A stretch of 64,000 bases of DNA. Source: Sphingomonas citri (lineage in GTDB: Bacteria > Pseudomonadota > Alphaproteobacteria > Sphingomonadales > Sphingomonadaceae). How positions within the stretch are numbered: position 1 is the first letter of the stretch; every line of letters begins with the position of its first letter. The stretch lies in the NCBI RefSeq assembly GCF_019429485.1, contig NZ_JAHXZN010000001.1, positions 62,001-126,000 on the forward strand, in the 5' to 3' direction. The translations under genes and the position numbers were made by a program. The notes below the pieces were generated by a model that worked only from the letters and a program-made list of their open reading frames with translations, did no database searches and was not told the origin of the DNA. Positions 24,550 to 33,040 of this stretch are shown here, one piece after another.

Positions 24550-26853
24550 ATGGACGATCTGCTGCAGGAATTCATCGCCGAGACGCGCGAGACGCTCGAG
24601 GCGCTCTCGGGCGAGATCGTCGGCTGGGAAGCCGATCCGAGTGATCGCGCGCGGCTCGACTCGATCTTCCGCTTCGTTCACACCATCAAGGGCAGCTGCG
24701 GCTTCCTCGACCTGCCGCGGCTCGCCCGGCTCAGCCACGCCGCCGAGGACGCGCTCGCCGCCGTCCGCAGCGGCGACCGCGTGCCCGACAGTGCGCTCGT
24801 CAGCGCCATCCTCGCTATCATCGACCGGATCGGCGACCTGGTCGAGGCGATCGACGCGGGCGAGTCGCTCGACGACGGCGGCGAGGCGCTGCTGATCGCC
24901 GCGCTCGACGCCGTGCCCGCCGCCGCCACGCCCACTCCGACGGCCCCGAGCGCGCCGACGCTGCCCGATCCCGCTGCGCTCTCCGCCACCGCGCAGCGCG
25001 CCGGGCACAAGCGCTCGGTGCGGCTCTCGGTCGACCTGCTCGACCGCATGATGAGCGGCGTGTCCGACATGGTGCTGGCGCGCAACCAGCTCGCGCGCCA
25101 CCTGCGCCTGATCGAGGACCCGCGGCTGGAGGCCATGCTCGAGCGGCTAAGCCTCTCGGTCGACGAACTGCGCGACACCGTCACGCGCACCCGCATGCAG
25201 CGCGTCGAGGCGCTGTTCTCGGCGCTGCCGCGGCTGGCGCGCGACTCCGCCGCGTCGCTCGGCAAGTCGGTGACGCTCGTGATCGAGGGCGGCGACGTCG
25301 AGCTCGACCGCGAGATGATCGAGCTGCTGCGCGACCCGCTCGTCCATATCGTCCGCAACGCGGTCGACCACGGGCTGGAGGACCGCGCCGACCGCATCCT
25401 CGCGGGCAAGCCCGGCACCGGCGAGCTGCGCGTGGTCGCGCGCCAGGCGGGCAACCTCATCATCATCGACATCGTCGACGACGGCCGCGGCGTCGACACC
25501 GACCGGCTCGTCGCCAAGATCCTGCGCGACCAGCCGTCGCGCGCCGCCGAGCTGCGCGCGCTCGACGAGGAGGCTCGGCTGCGGCTGATCTTCGAGCCCG
25601 GCCTGTCGTCGCGCGACGAGGTCACCGCGCTGTCGGGCCGCGGCGTCGGCATGGACGTGGTCAAGGCCAATGTCGAACAGGCCGGCGGGCGCATCTCGCT
25701 GGTCAACCGACCGGGGCAGGGGCTCACCGTCTCACTCGAGGTGCCGCTGACGCTCGCCATCCTCAACGCGGTGCTGGTCGACGCGGCGGGCACGCGCTTC
25801 GCGGTGCCGCGCCAGTCGGTCGACGAGATCGTCGCGGTCGACGGCGGCGCGGTGCGGGTCGATCGCGTCGGTACGGGATCGGTCGTGCTGCTGCGCGGGC
25901 AGCGGCTGCCGATGGTCGAGCTGGGCGACCTGCTCGATCGCGCGCCCGCCGAGCCGCCGCGCTATCTCGCCATCGTCTCGCTGCGCGAGGGCCGCTTCGC
26001 GCTGGCGCTCGACGGCGTGCGTGATACCCAGGAGCTGGTGGTCAAGCCCGCCGCGCCCGCGGTGATGCGCGCGGGCATCTACGCCGGGCAGATGCTGCCC
26101 GACGATGGTCTGCCGATCCTGCTGCTCGACTGTTCCGGCATCGCCGCCAAGGCGGGGCTGACCTTCGAGCAGGCCCAGGCGCAGGCTTCCGCCTCCGTCG
26201 CGGTCGAGCCGGTGCGCGCCTTGCTGTTCCTCGACGTCGATGGCGAGCGCCGCCTGATCGTGTCCGACGCGGTCGACCGGATCGAGAAGGTCGCCGCCGG
26301 TGCGGTGCGCGCGCTCGCGGGCGGCACCTGGCTGACGATCGACGGCCGCTCGGTGCCAGTCTGGGCGGGGCAGGGTGTCGTCGCCGACACCGTGCGGACC
26401 GTGCTGCGGCTCCAAGCGGACGGTCTCGAGCTCGCCTATCCCGTCGAGGAGGCGGTCGAGATCGTGCCGCTGCCCAACGAGCTGGCACCTGCCGCCGATC
26501 CGCACGGGACCATCGCGGGGCTGGCGGTGATCGCGGGCGAGCCGATCGAGTTGGTCGACCCGCTCGCGCTGTTCGCCGCCTTGCCCGTCGCGGCCGAGCG
26601 CCCGCTCTGCCTGCTTCACGGCAGCGAGGGGGCGTGGATGGAAGCCTTCCTGAAGCCGACGATCGAGCAGGCCGGCTACCGGGTGGTCCGCGCGATCAAC
26701 CCGGGCGAGCGCCCCGCCATCGCGCTGGCGATCGACGAGGAAGCCGACAGCGCGCCGGTGCCCGCGTTGCGGCTCAGCCGCTCGCGCGGCCAGCCACTCT
26801 ACCGATATGATCGCGGCGCGCTGATCGCCGCGCTGAAGGAGCATCGCGCATGA
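24550..26853 (+). CDS. cheA: Chemotaxis histidine kinase CheA with two CheW-like domains and a C-terminal receiver-like tail
   Basis: A 767-residue kinase. The HPt domain (1-105) has H44 in FRFVHTIKGSCGF. The dimerisation helix pair is at about 155-215. The kinase domain has the N-box HIVRNAVDHGL near 266, the G1 box DIVDDGRGVD, then GLSSRDEVTALSGRGVGMDVV. A CheW-like regulatory domain starts near 400, and a second one is suggested at about 555-680 (VRALLFLDVDGERRLIVSDA). The last 80 residues (RPLCLLHGSEGAWMEAFLKP onward) look like a receiver without the usual acidic pair. It heads the che operon; the stop overlaps cheW. Confidence 0.92.
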   Translation: MDDLLQEFIAETRETLEALSGEIVGWEADPSDRARLDSIFRFVHTIKGSCGFLDLPRLARLSHAAEDALAAVRSGDRVPDSALVSAILAIIDRIGDLVEAIDAGESLDDGGEALLIAALDAVPAAATPTPTAPSAPTLPDPAALSATAQRAGHKRSVRLSVDLLDRMMSGVSDMVLARNQLARHLRLIEDPRLEAMLERLSLSVDELRDTVTRTRMQRVEALFSALPRLARDSAASLGKSVTLVIEGGDVELDREMIELLRDPLVHIVRNAVDHGLEDRADRILAGKPGTGELRVVARQAGNLIIIDIVDDGRGVDTDRLVAKILRDQPSRAAELRALDEEARLRLIFEPGLSSRDEVTALSGRGVGMDVVKANVEQAGGRISLVNRPGQGLTVSLEVPLTLAILNAVLVDAAGTRFAVPRQSVDEIVAVDGGAVRVDRVGTGSVVLLRGQRLPMVELGDLLDRAPAEPPRYLAIVSLREGRFALALDGVRDTQELVVKPAAPAVMRAGIYAGQMLPDDGLPILLLDCSGIAAKAGLTFEQAQAQASASVAVEPVRALLFLDVDGERRLIVSDAVDRIEKVAAGAVRALAGGTWLTIDGRSVPVWAGQGVVADTVRTVLRLQADGLELAYPVEEAVEIVPLPNELAPAADPHGTIAGLAVIAGEPIELVDPLALFAALPVAAERPLCLLHGSEGAWMEAFLKPTIEQAGYRVVRAINPGERPAIALAIDEEADSAPVPALRLSRSRGQPLYRYDRGALIAALKEHRA

Positions 26854-27290
26854 TCGGATCGCTGCAACTGGTGGCGCGGATCGGCGGCTGTGGCGTGCTG
26901 TTCGACGCGGAGCGAGTCGACTCGGTGGTCGAGGTCGGCGCGGTGGTGCCGGCGCCCGGTGCCGCCGCCGCGGTGATCGGGCTGGCGGCGATGCGAAGCC
27001 GGGTCGCCACCGTGCTGGACGTGCGCACGCTGCTCGGGGTCGCGCGCTGTCCCGAGGAGAAGCGTCGCGAGGGTGGCCGCGCCGTGGCGACGATCGTCGA
27101 CGGCCATCTCTACGCCATCGCCGTCGACTCGCTCGAGGACGTCTCCACCTTCCAGCTCGGCGCTGCGCCGGCGGGGCTGGACACCGCTGGCGAGTGGGAT
27201 TTCGTCACCGGCATCGGCGAGGGGCAGCAGGAGACGTTGCTGGCGCTCGACGTCGACCGGCTGGTCGCGCGCGCCAGTGCGCTGACCTGA
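26850..27290 (+). CDS. cheW: Chemotaxis coupling protein CheW
   Basis: A 146-residue CheW-type SH3-like protein that links CheA to chemoreceptors. It has the CheW order: LVARIGGCGVLFDAERVDSVVEV, the AAMRSRVATVLDVRTLLGV block, and IVDGHLYAIAVDSLEDV. It starts inside the cheA stop codon (ATGA), implying coupled expression. No methyl-accepting protein gene is in the window, so receptors must be encoded elsewhere. Confidence 0.85.
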   Translation: MIGSLQLVARIGGCGVLFDAERVDSVVEVGAVVPAPGAAAAVIGLAAMRSRVATVLDVRTLLGVARCPEEKRREGGRAVATIVDGHLYAIAVDSLEDVSTFQLGAAPAGLDTAGEWDFVTGIGEGQQETLLALDVDRLVARASALT

Positions 27291-27318
27291 CCGGGCCTAG
27301 CAAGGGGCGAGCGTCCCC

Positions 27319-27335
27319 GGTTCATCCGATGAACC
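27319..27335 (+). other. Tight inverted repeat after cheW
   Basis: GGTTCATC and GATGAACC are separated by one base, 29 nt past the cheW stop in the 228-nt cheW-cheY gap. The loop is too small for a normal terminator, so it could be a protein-binding site. The gap also has two direct copies of GTTCGGGA (near 27343 and 27368). I see no gene in it. Confidence 0.35.
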
Positions 27336-27518
27336 TTCTGAGTTCGGGAGCATGGATATCGAATCAGGTTCGGGATGGCGGATGAAAGTGGATCGGTGGG
27401 ATCATCCATACGACTCCCGATGACCGTGCGCTCCCGACAAGTTTCGCCGCGCCGTTAACGTCAAACTTACCCCTCGCGCGGCACAAGCAGGCCACGCTTG
27501 GTATCGCAGGACCGCCCC

Positions 27519-27884
27519 ATGAAGACTTGCCTGATCGTCGATGACTCCAAGGTGATCCGCAAGGTCGCCCGGCATATCCTGGAGACGCTCGACTTCACCG
27601 TCGCGGAGGCGGGCGACGGCCGCGAGGCGCTCACCGCCTGCCGCGCCTCCTGCCCCGACGTCATCCTGCTCGACTGGAACATGCCCGTGATGAGCGGCAT
27701 GGAGTTCCTTCGCGCGCTCGGCGACGAGTCGCTGCCCGCGCGCCCGAAGGTGGTGTTCTGCACCACCGAGAACGGCATGGCGCACATCCGCGCGGCGATC
27801 GAGGCCGGCGCCGACGAATATGTGATGAAGCCGTTCGATCGCGAGACGCTGCAGAGCAAGCTCCAGATCGTCGGCGTCGCCTGA
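27519..27884 (+). CDS. cheY: CheY-type response regulator
   Basis: A 121-residue stand-alone receiver. The acidic pair is D8-D9 (CLIVDDSKVIRKV) and the phosphoacceptor D52 lies in VILLDWNMPVMSGMEF. The conserved Thr is in VVFCTTENGM and the Lys in YVMKPFD. The extra length compared with the shortest start is avoided by using ATG 27519; an ATG at 27498 is unconserved. Placed inside the che operon, it is the likely motor-binding or phosphate-sink regulator. Confidence 0.93.
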   Translation: MKTCLIVDDSKVIRKVARHILETLDFTVAEAGDGREALTACRASCPDVILLDWNMPVMSGMEFLRALGDESLPARPKVVFCTTENGMAHIRAAIEAGADEYVMKPFDRETLQSKLQIVGVA

Positions 27885-27919
27885 CGCCGGCGCCCGCCGC
27901 ACCCGCGCCGATCGCTGCC

Positions 27920-29008
27920 ATGCCGCAGTTCGCGTCCTCTCTGGCCCCGCCGCGCGGCGCGCCGCCGCGCGTGCTGATCGTCGACGATTCGGCGGTCGCG
28001 CGCGCCGCGCTCGGTCGCTACGTCGAGGCGAGCGGCCGGTTCGAGCTGGCCGGCGCGGTCGGCGACGCCTCGCGCGCGCTCGCCTTCCTCGCGACGCAGC
28101 GGGTCGACGTGATCCTGCTCGACCTCGAGATGCCGCGGCAGAGCGGGATCGATGCGCTGCCGCAGCTGCTCGTCGCCGGCGCCGGCGCGCGCGTGCTGAT
28201 CGTGTCGAGCACCGCGGCGGAGGGCGCCGAGGTCACGATGCGCGCGCTCGCGCTCGGCGCGGCCGACACGTTGGTCAAGCCCGTCGCGGGCGCCTTCGCC
28301 AGCCGTTTCGGGGACACGCTGCTGGCACGGCTCGACGTGCTCGCCGCCCCTATCGCGCCGGCGGGGCCACTCGCCTTGGCCGAGCCGGCGCGCCGGCTGG
28401 TCACCCCGGTGCCGCTCGTGCCGGCGGCGCCCGCCTTCGACGCGATCGCGATCGGCGCCTCCACCGGCGGCATCCACGCGCTCGCCTCGCTGCTCGCCGA
28501 GGTGCCAGCCGCGGTGACCCAGCCGATCCTGGTGACACAGCATCTGCCGCCGTCCTTCTCGCCCTATTTCGCCGCGCAGGTCGGCGTGTCGGCCAAGCGG
28601 CCGAGTGTCATCGCGCAGGACCATGGCCGCGTTCGCGCCGGCGAGGTGGTGATCGCACCGGGCAACGCGCACCTGATTGCTCACGCGCTCCACGACGGCA
28701 GCGCGGCCACGCGGCTGTCACAGGCGCCCGCGCCGACCGGCAACCTGCCCTCGGTCGATCCGATGTTCGCGAGCCTCGCCGCGGTCTACGGCCCACGCCT
28801 GCTCGCGATCGTGCTGAGCGGCATGGGCCGCGACGGGCTCGAGGGCGCGCGCGCGGTGCGCGACGCCGGCGGCACCGTGCTGGTGCAGGACCGCGGCACC
28901 TCGGTGGTGTGGGGCATGCCGGGCGCGGTCGCCAAGGCGGGCCTGGCGCAGGGTGTGATGTCGCCCGCCGAGCTCGGCGCGACGATCGCGGCGGGGGGCG
29001 GGCGGTGA
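27920..29008 (+). CDS. cheB: Chemotaxis protein-glutamate methylesterase CheB
   Basis: A 362-residue two-domain protein. The receiver (about 15-130) has VLIVDDSAVARAAL and VILLDLEMPRQSGIDALP. The C-terminal methylesterase (about 170-360) shows the catalytic serine in AIGASTGGIHAL. The histidine lies in VTQHLPPSFSPYF and the aspartate in LSGMGRDGLEGARAVRDAGG. It removes methyl groups from chemoreceptors to reset them. The stop codon overlaps the GTG of cheR. Confidence 0.95.
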   Translation: MPQFASSLAPPRGAPPRVLIVDDSAVARAALGRYVEASGRFELAGAVGDASRALAFLATQRVDVILLDLEMPRQSGIDALPQLLVAGAGARVLIVSSTAAEGAEVTMRALALGAADTLVKPVAGAFASRFGDTLLARLDVLAAPIAPAGPLALAEPARRLVTPVPLVPAAPAFDAIAIGASTGGIHALASLLAEVPAAVTQPILVTQHLPPSFSPYFAAQVGVSAKRPSVIAQDHGRVRAGEVVIAPGNAHLIAHALHDGSAATRLSQAPAPTGNLPSVDPMFASLAAVYGPRLLAIVLSGMGRDGLEGARAVRDAGGTVLVQDRGTSVVWGMPGAVAKAGLAQGVMSPAELGATIAAGGGR

Positions 29009-29853
29009 GCGCGGCGGCGCAGGGACAGCCGACGATCGACGCTGGCTCGGCACAGGTCTTCGCCGCGCTGCTCGAGGCGCGCACCGGCCAGCGCATCGCC
29101 GCCGGCCGCAGCTGGAAATTCGACGCGGCGCTGAAGCCTTTGCTCCAGTCGCTCGGGCTCGATCGGGTCGAACAACTCACGGCGAGGCTGATGGAACGTC
29201 ACGACACCGCACTCGCCGACCGGATCGTCGACTCGCTGCTCAACCAGGAGACCAGCTTCTACCGGGACGCGGGCGTGATCGAGGCTGCCGCCAAGTTGGT
29301 GCAGGAGCAGCCCGCGCCCGCACGCGTGTGGTGCGCCGCCTGCGCCACCGGCCAGGAGCCGCTGTCGCTCGCGATGCTGTTCGCCGAGGCGGGCGGGCCG
29401 GTGCCCGAGATCGTCGCCACCGACGTCTCCGCCGCCGCGATCGCGCGCGCGCGCGCGGGAAGCTACAGCCAGTTTGAGATCCAGCGCGGCCTGCCGATCC
29501 GGCGCATGATGCGATGGTTCGAGAGCGCTCCGAACGATCATTGGGTGGCGCAGCCCAAGCTGCTCGCAACCATCGCGTATCGCCGCCACAATCTGGTGAC
29601 CGACCCGGCGCCGGCCGGTTTGTTCGACCTGATCCTGTGCCGCAACGTGCTGTTCTACCTCGCGCCGCACCTACGCGAGCAGGTGCTGGAGCGGCTCGCC
29701 GCCGCGCTCAAACCGAGCGGCGTGCTGCTGCTCGGCGCGGGCGAGACCGTCATCGGTCAGTCGGAGCGACTGCGCCCGTGCCGCCGCGCCCGCGGCTTCT
29801 ATGAGCGCGTCGGTGCACCCGACACGCCGGAGCGGCTTTACACCGCTCGCTAA
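29005..29853 (+). CDS. cheR: Chemotaxis protein methyltransferase CheR
   Basis: A 282-residue SAM-dependent enzyme that methylates receptor glutamates. It has the N-terminal helical domain (FAALLEARTGQRIAAGRSW, then LADRIVDSLLNQETSFYRD). The SAM-binding motif is ARVWCAACATGQEPLSLAM, followed by IVATDVSAAAIARARAG and FDLILCRNVLFYL. The start is a GTG at 29005 within the cheB stop (GTGA). It closes the che operon; cheD and receptor genes are absent. Confidence 0.95.
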   Translation: MSAAAQGQPTIDAGSAQVFAALLEARTGQRIAAGRSWKFDAALKPLLQSLGLDRVEQLTARLMERHDTALADRIVDSLLNQETSFYRDAGVIEAAAKLVQEQPAPARVWCAACATGQEPLSLAMLFAEAGGPVPEIVATDVSAAAIARARAGSYSQFEIQRGLPIRRMMRWFESAPNDHWVAQPKLLATIAYRRHNLVTDPAPAGLFDLILCRNVLFYLAPHLREQVLERLAAALKPSGVLLLGAGETVIGQSERLRPCRRARGFYERVGAPDTPERLYTAR

Positions 29854-29872
29854 GTCCGCGATTCGGCGGGGC

Positions 29873-30775
29873 GTGAGCAGCGCCGCCCCGACCACCACCA
29901 GCACGTTCGGCGCCCGCGATCTCGCCGTGGTGGTGATGATGAACCTGCTATGGGGGCTCAACATCGTCGCGGTGAAGGAGGCGGTAGTGCTGGTTCCGCC
30001 GATCACCGCGGGCATGCTGCGCCAGCTGATCGTGCTGCTGGTTTGCGCCAGTGCGCTGCGCGTCGTGCCGGGCAAGATGGTGCCGCTGTTCGCGCTGGGC
30101 GTGCTCTCGGGCGGGCTGTTCTACGTCTTCATCAATCTCAGCCTGGCGGTGTCCGACAATGTCGGGGCGCTGGCGATCGCGGGCCAGCTCGGCGTGCCCT
30201 TCTCGCTGCTGCTCGCGATCGCGGTGCTGCGCGAGCGGATCCACGCCCCGCGCGTGATCGGCATCCTGCTCGCCTTCGCCGGCGTGGGGCTGCTGGTGTT
30301 CGATCCCGCCGCGGCGCGCGAGGGGCTGGGGCTGGCGCTGACCGCGGCGAGCAGCCTGGTCTGGGCGATCTGTTCGCTGATCCAGCGCCGGCTCGTCGGC
30401 GTGCCGGTGCTGACGATCTACGCCTGGATCGGCCTGCTCGGGACGCTGGCGCTGGCCGCGGCGTCGTGGTGGTTCGAGCCGGGCGCGATCGCGCGACTGC
30501 CGCGGACTCCGATCGCGGCGCTGCTGCCGATCGCTTTCTCCGGCATCGGCTCGACCGTGCTCGGCCACGGTTCGATGATGTGGCTGTTGCAGCGCCACCC
30601 GGTCTCGACCGTCACGCCGCTGACGCTCGCCGCGCCGGTGGTCAGCGTCGCCGCCGCATCCTATTGGTTCGGCACGCTGCTGACCTGGCCGATGGTGGCC
30701 GGTGGCGCGGTGGCGATGCTGGGGGTGGCGATCGTGACGATCCGGACGGCGGCGAAGGGTGAGCGACGAGCATGA
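29873..30775 (+). CDS. EamA family (DMT superfamily) transporter
   Basis: A 300-residue membrane protein with about ten hydrophobic helices in two EamA repeats. The first repeat begins with LAVVVMMNLLWGLNIVAVKE and the second with AASSLVWAICSLIQRRLVG. Family members export amino acids, metabolites or drugs; the substrate is unknown. A longer frame starting at 29801 would overlap cheR, so I chose the GTG at 29873. Its stop overlaps the start of the amidase gene (ATGA). Confidence 0.85.
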   Translation: MSSAAPTTTSTFGARDLAVVVMMNLLWGLNIVAVKEAVVLVPPITAGMLRQLIVLLVCASALRVVPGKMVPLFALGVLSGGLFYVFINLSLAVSDNVGALAIAGQLGVPFSLLLAIAVLRERIHAPRVIGILLAFAGVGLLVFDPAAAREGLGLALTAASSLVWAICSLIQRRLVGVPVLTIYAWIGLLGTLALAAASWWFEPGAIARLPRTPIAALLPIAFSGIGSTVLGHGSMMWLLQRHPVSTVTPLTLAAPVVSVAAASYWFGTLLTWPMVAGGAVAMLGVAIVTIRTAAKGERRA

Positions 30776-31461
30776 GATGTGTCGAGGCGCCGTCGCCCAA
30801 TTTTAACGAGCGCAAGCTGCCGATCTCGATGATCGTGCTCCATTACACCGGCATGCGCAACGCCGAGGCGGCGATCGCGCGGCTGCGCGACCCCGCGGCC
30901 GAGGTGTCGAGCCACTATGTCGTGGACGAGGATGGTACGATCCTGCGACTCGTCGACGACGACAAGCGCGCCTGGCACGCCGGCGCGTCGCATTGGCGCG
31001 ACGTGGACGACGTCAACTCGGCCGCGATCGGGATCGAAATCGTCAACCCCGGGCATGAGTTCGGCTATCGCGCCTTCCCCGAGCCGCAGGTCGACGCGGT
31101 GATCCGGCTCGTCGCGCACCTGAAGGACCGCTACGAGATCACGCGCGGCAACATCGTCGGCCATTCCGACGTCGCGCCCGCGCGCAAGCGCGATCCGGGC
31201 GAGCTGTTCCCGTGGCACCGGCTGGCGCGGCTGCGGCTGGCGCTGCCGCGGCCGACCAAGAACCTGATGGACCCGTTCTGGAGCGAGCCCGCTTTCTGCC
31301 TCGCGCTCGAGCGCTTCGGCTATGACGTCACCGACCGGATGGCGGCGATCATGGCGTTCCAGCGACGCTTCCGCCCCGAGTTGATCGACGGCGAGATCGA
31401 CGCCGAGTGCCGCATGATCCTGCTCGCGCTTCTGCTGCCGCGGCCGCGCGGCGACGACTGA
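30772..31461 (+). CDS. N-acetylmuramoyl-L-alanine amidase (amidase_2 with peptidoglycan-binding tail)
   Basis: A 229-residue zinc amidase that cuts the MurNAc-L-alanine bond of peptidoglycan or its fragments. The first zinc histidine is in ISMIVLHYTGM. SSHYVVDEDGTILRLVDDDK, then AWHAGASHWR and IGIEIVNPG, follow. The second zinc region is IVGHSDVAPARKRDPGELFPW, with the zinc His and the catalytic Lys. The C-terminus (about 165-225) looks like a PG_binding_1 repeat. No signal peptide is visible, so it may act on cytoplasmic anhydro-muropeptides (AmpD-like) unless exported otherwise. Confidence 0.9.
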   Translation: MRCVEAPSPNFNERKLPISMIVLHYTGMRNAEAAIARLRDPAAEVSSHYVVDEDGTILRLVDDDKRAWHAGASHWRDVDDVNSAAIGIEIVNPGHEFGYRAFPEPQVDAVIRLVAHLKDRYEITRGNIVGHSDVAPARKRDPGELFPWHRLARLRLALPRPTKNLMDPFWSEPAFCLALERFGYDVTDRMAAIMAFQRRFRPELIDGEIDAECRMILLALLLPRPRGDD

Positions 31462-31499
31462 CGCTTCCCACGCGCCGCCGCAGCCGCTAGGGCGGCGGC

Positions 31500-31890
31500 G
31501 CCAGGGGGCCGGGCGGCCGCGTCACGCGTGAGCGTGCCGAGGAAAGTCCGGGCTCCACGGAACGACGGTGGCGGGTAACGCCCGCCGGCCAAGGGCGCGA
31601 GCCCGCGGTCAGGGACAGTGCAACAGAGAGCAGACGGCCACGGCTTCGGCCGGGCCAAGGTGAAAGGGTGCGGTAAGAGCGCACCGCGCGGCCGGCAACG
31701 GTCGTGGCACGGTAAACCCCACCGGGAGCAAGACCGAATAGGGGCGGCATGGGCGCGTTCGCGCGTCCGGGGCGTGTTCCCGCTCGCCGCCCGGGTTGGT
31801 TGCTGGAGCGCGTCGGCGACGGCGCGCCGAGAGGAATGGTCGCCCAGTCCCGAGAGGGATGGACAGAACCCGGCTTACAGGCTCCCTGGC
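31500..31890 (+). ncRNA. rnpB: RNase P RNA (class A)
   Basis: Catalytic RNA that processes the 5' ends of tRNAs. The conserved 5' motif GAGGAAAGTCCGGGCTCCA is near 31537. CAGGGACAGTGCAACAGAGA and GGTGAAAGGGTGCGGTAAGA lie in the middle. The 3' part contains GGGAGCAAGACCGAATAGG and ends with GGACAGAACCCGGCTTACAG. The 5' GCCAGGGGG pairs with the 3' CTCCCTGGC to form P1, which fixes the ends within a few bases. ATTTT follows. Open frames inside it are not genes. Confidence 0.95.
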
Positions 31891-31948
31891 ATTTTCGCCG
31901 CCGCGCTCGCTTGGCGCGCGCGGCGGCGGCCCCTATGTGCCGGGGCGC

Positions 31949-32497
31949 ATGGCACGTACTCCCACCCGCTCGAACGACTGGGGCTTCCCGCGCTGGCGCG
32001 GCTACGGCGCGGGCCGCGAGGCAGCGAACGTGCGGCTGTGCGATCGCCACGGCTGCGAGGAGCCGGGCGACTGTCCCGCGCCCAAGTCGCCCAACAGCCC
32101 CGATCGCTGGTACTTCTGCCAAGCGCACGCGGCCGAGTACAATCGCGGCTGGAACTATTTCGAGGGCCTCTCCGCGGAGGAGGCGGCGGCGCGCGAGGCC
32201 GACGAGCGCCGCGACGCCGGCGGGTATCAGCAGTCGCGCCACCAGGCCTGGGCGGGGCCGGGCGACGGCACGCGCTCGCGCGACGAGATGCGCGCGCTCG
32301 AGGTGCTGGAGCTCGAAGTCGATTCGTCCTTCGACGACGTGCGGCTGGCGTGGCGCCGGCTCGCCAAATCGAACCACCCCGACGTCCGACCTGGCGACGC
32401 CGAGGCGGCCAAGCGCTTCCAGGCGATCCAGGCAGCCTATGAGGTGCTGCGCGCCGCCGAGGACGCGCGCACCTGGAAGCCGCGGGCGGAGGCGTGA
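31949..32497 (+). CDS. J-domain protein with N-terminal Cys/His cluster
   Basis: A 182-residue protein with the DnaJ domain at the C-terminus, unlike classical DnaJ. The J domain (about 120-180) has ALEVLELEVDSSFDDVRLAW, the HPD tripeptide in KSNHPDVRPGD, and RFQAIQAAYEVLRAA. The N-terminal 70 residues carry a Cys/His set, LCDRHGCEEPGDC, then YFCQAHAAEYN, that could bind zinc. It should be an Hsp70 co-chaperone; the client is unknown. The ATG at 31949 lies 58 nt after rnpB. Its stop overlaps the next GTG. Confidence 0.85.
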   Translation: MARTPTRSNDWGFPRWRGYGAGREAANVRLCDRHGCEEPGDCPAPKSPNSPDRWYFCQAHAAEYNRGWNYFEGLSAEEAAAREADERRDAGGYQQSRHQAWAGPGDGTRSRDEMRALEVLELEVDSSFDDVRLAWRRLAKSNHPDVRPGDAEAAKRFQAIQAAYEVLRAAEDARTWKPRAEA

Positions 32498-32796
32498 GGG
32501 ACGAGGTGCGCGCGCGCTGGGGCGGCGCGCTGCTGGTCTGCGGCAAATGCTCGAAGAAGCTGGGCGGCGGCTTCGGGCGCAAGGGCAAGAGGTCGCTCGC
32601 CAGGGCGCTGCGCGACGAGCCGGGACTGGGCAAGGGCCGCAAGGCGGCGCTCGGCGTGGTCGAGGTGCGCTGTCTCGGGGTGTGCCCGCGCGGCGCGGTG
32701 ACCCTGGTCGACACGCGCGCGCCGGATCGGTGGCGGCTGGTCGAGGCGGGTGCCGACGTGGCCACGCTGGCGGCGGGACTGCGCGGCGAGGGGTGA
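32494..32796 (+). CDS. Thioredoxin-like [2Fe-2S] ferredoxin family protein
   Basis: A 100-residue protein with four cysteines in two pairs. LLVCGKCSKKLGGG (CxxC) is near residues 16-19 and VRCLGVCPRGAVTLVD (CxxxC) is near the middle. This matches thioredoxin-fold [2Fe-2S] ferredoxins, such as Shethna-type and CbiW-like proteins, although the first pair is tighter than usual. A lysine/arginine-rich loop lies between them. The start is a GTG overlapping the J-protein stop (GTGA), so the two are coupled. The J protein may assist its folding or cluster loading, which is speculation; sufE is the next gene, convergent. Confidence 0.75.
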   Translation: MRDEVRARWGGALLVCGKCSKKLGGGFGRKGKRSLARALRDEPGLGKGRKAALGVVEVRCLGVCPRGAVTLVDTRAPDRWRLVEAGADVATLAAGLRGEG

Positions 32797-32834
32797 GAGC
32801 GCCGGCGGGGGAGCACGTGGTCGCCCCCTTTTTC

Positions 32835-32931
32835 CGTCATCCTGAACTCGTTTCAGGATCCACGTCGCCGCTCACTCGGCGGTGGCGGCGCCTGCGGGCC
32901 GATGGATCCTGAAACGAGTTCAGGATGACGG
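32835..32931. repeat. REP-like inverted repeat, copy 3 (full)
   Basis: Almost perfect inverted ends: CGTCATCCTGAACTCGTTTC at the left and GAAACGAGTTCAGGATGACG at the right, both exact reverse complements. The core includes GGCGGCGCCTGCGGGCC, shared with copies 1 and 4. It lies between two convergent genes. Confidence 0.9.
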
Positions 32932-32960
32932 AGCCGAGGAGAAAGGCGAGGGCGGCGTCG

Positions 32961-32989
32961 TGGATCCAGGAACGAGTTCTGGACGACGA
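32961..32989. repeat. REP-like half element
   Basis: TGGATCCAGGAACGAGTTCT followed by GGACGACGA resembles the right half of the adjacent element, with several changes. It is a partial copy or a remnant. Confidence 0.55.
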
Positions 32990-33040
32990 CGGAGAGGAGG
33001 AGGGCGAGTACGGCAGGGCCGCCCGCGCCCCCCGCTCGCC

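Noticed and set aside
31618..32912. Several overlapping plus-strand frames across the RNase P RNA
   Set aside because: The conserved RNase P RNA motifs and P1 pairing explain the stretch, and the frames are of non-coding composition.
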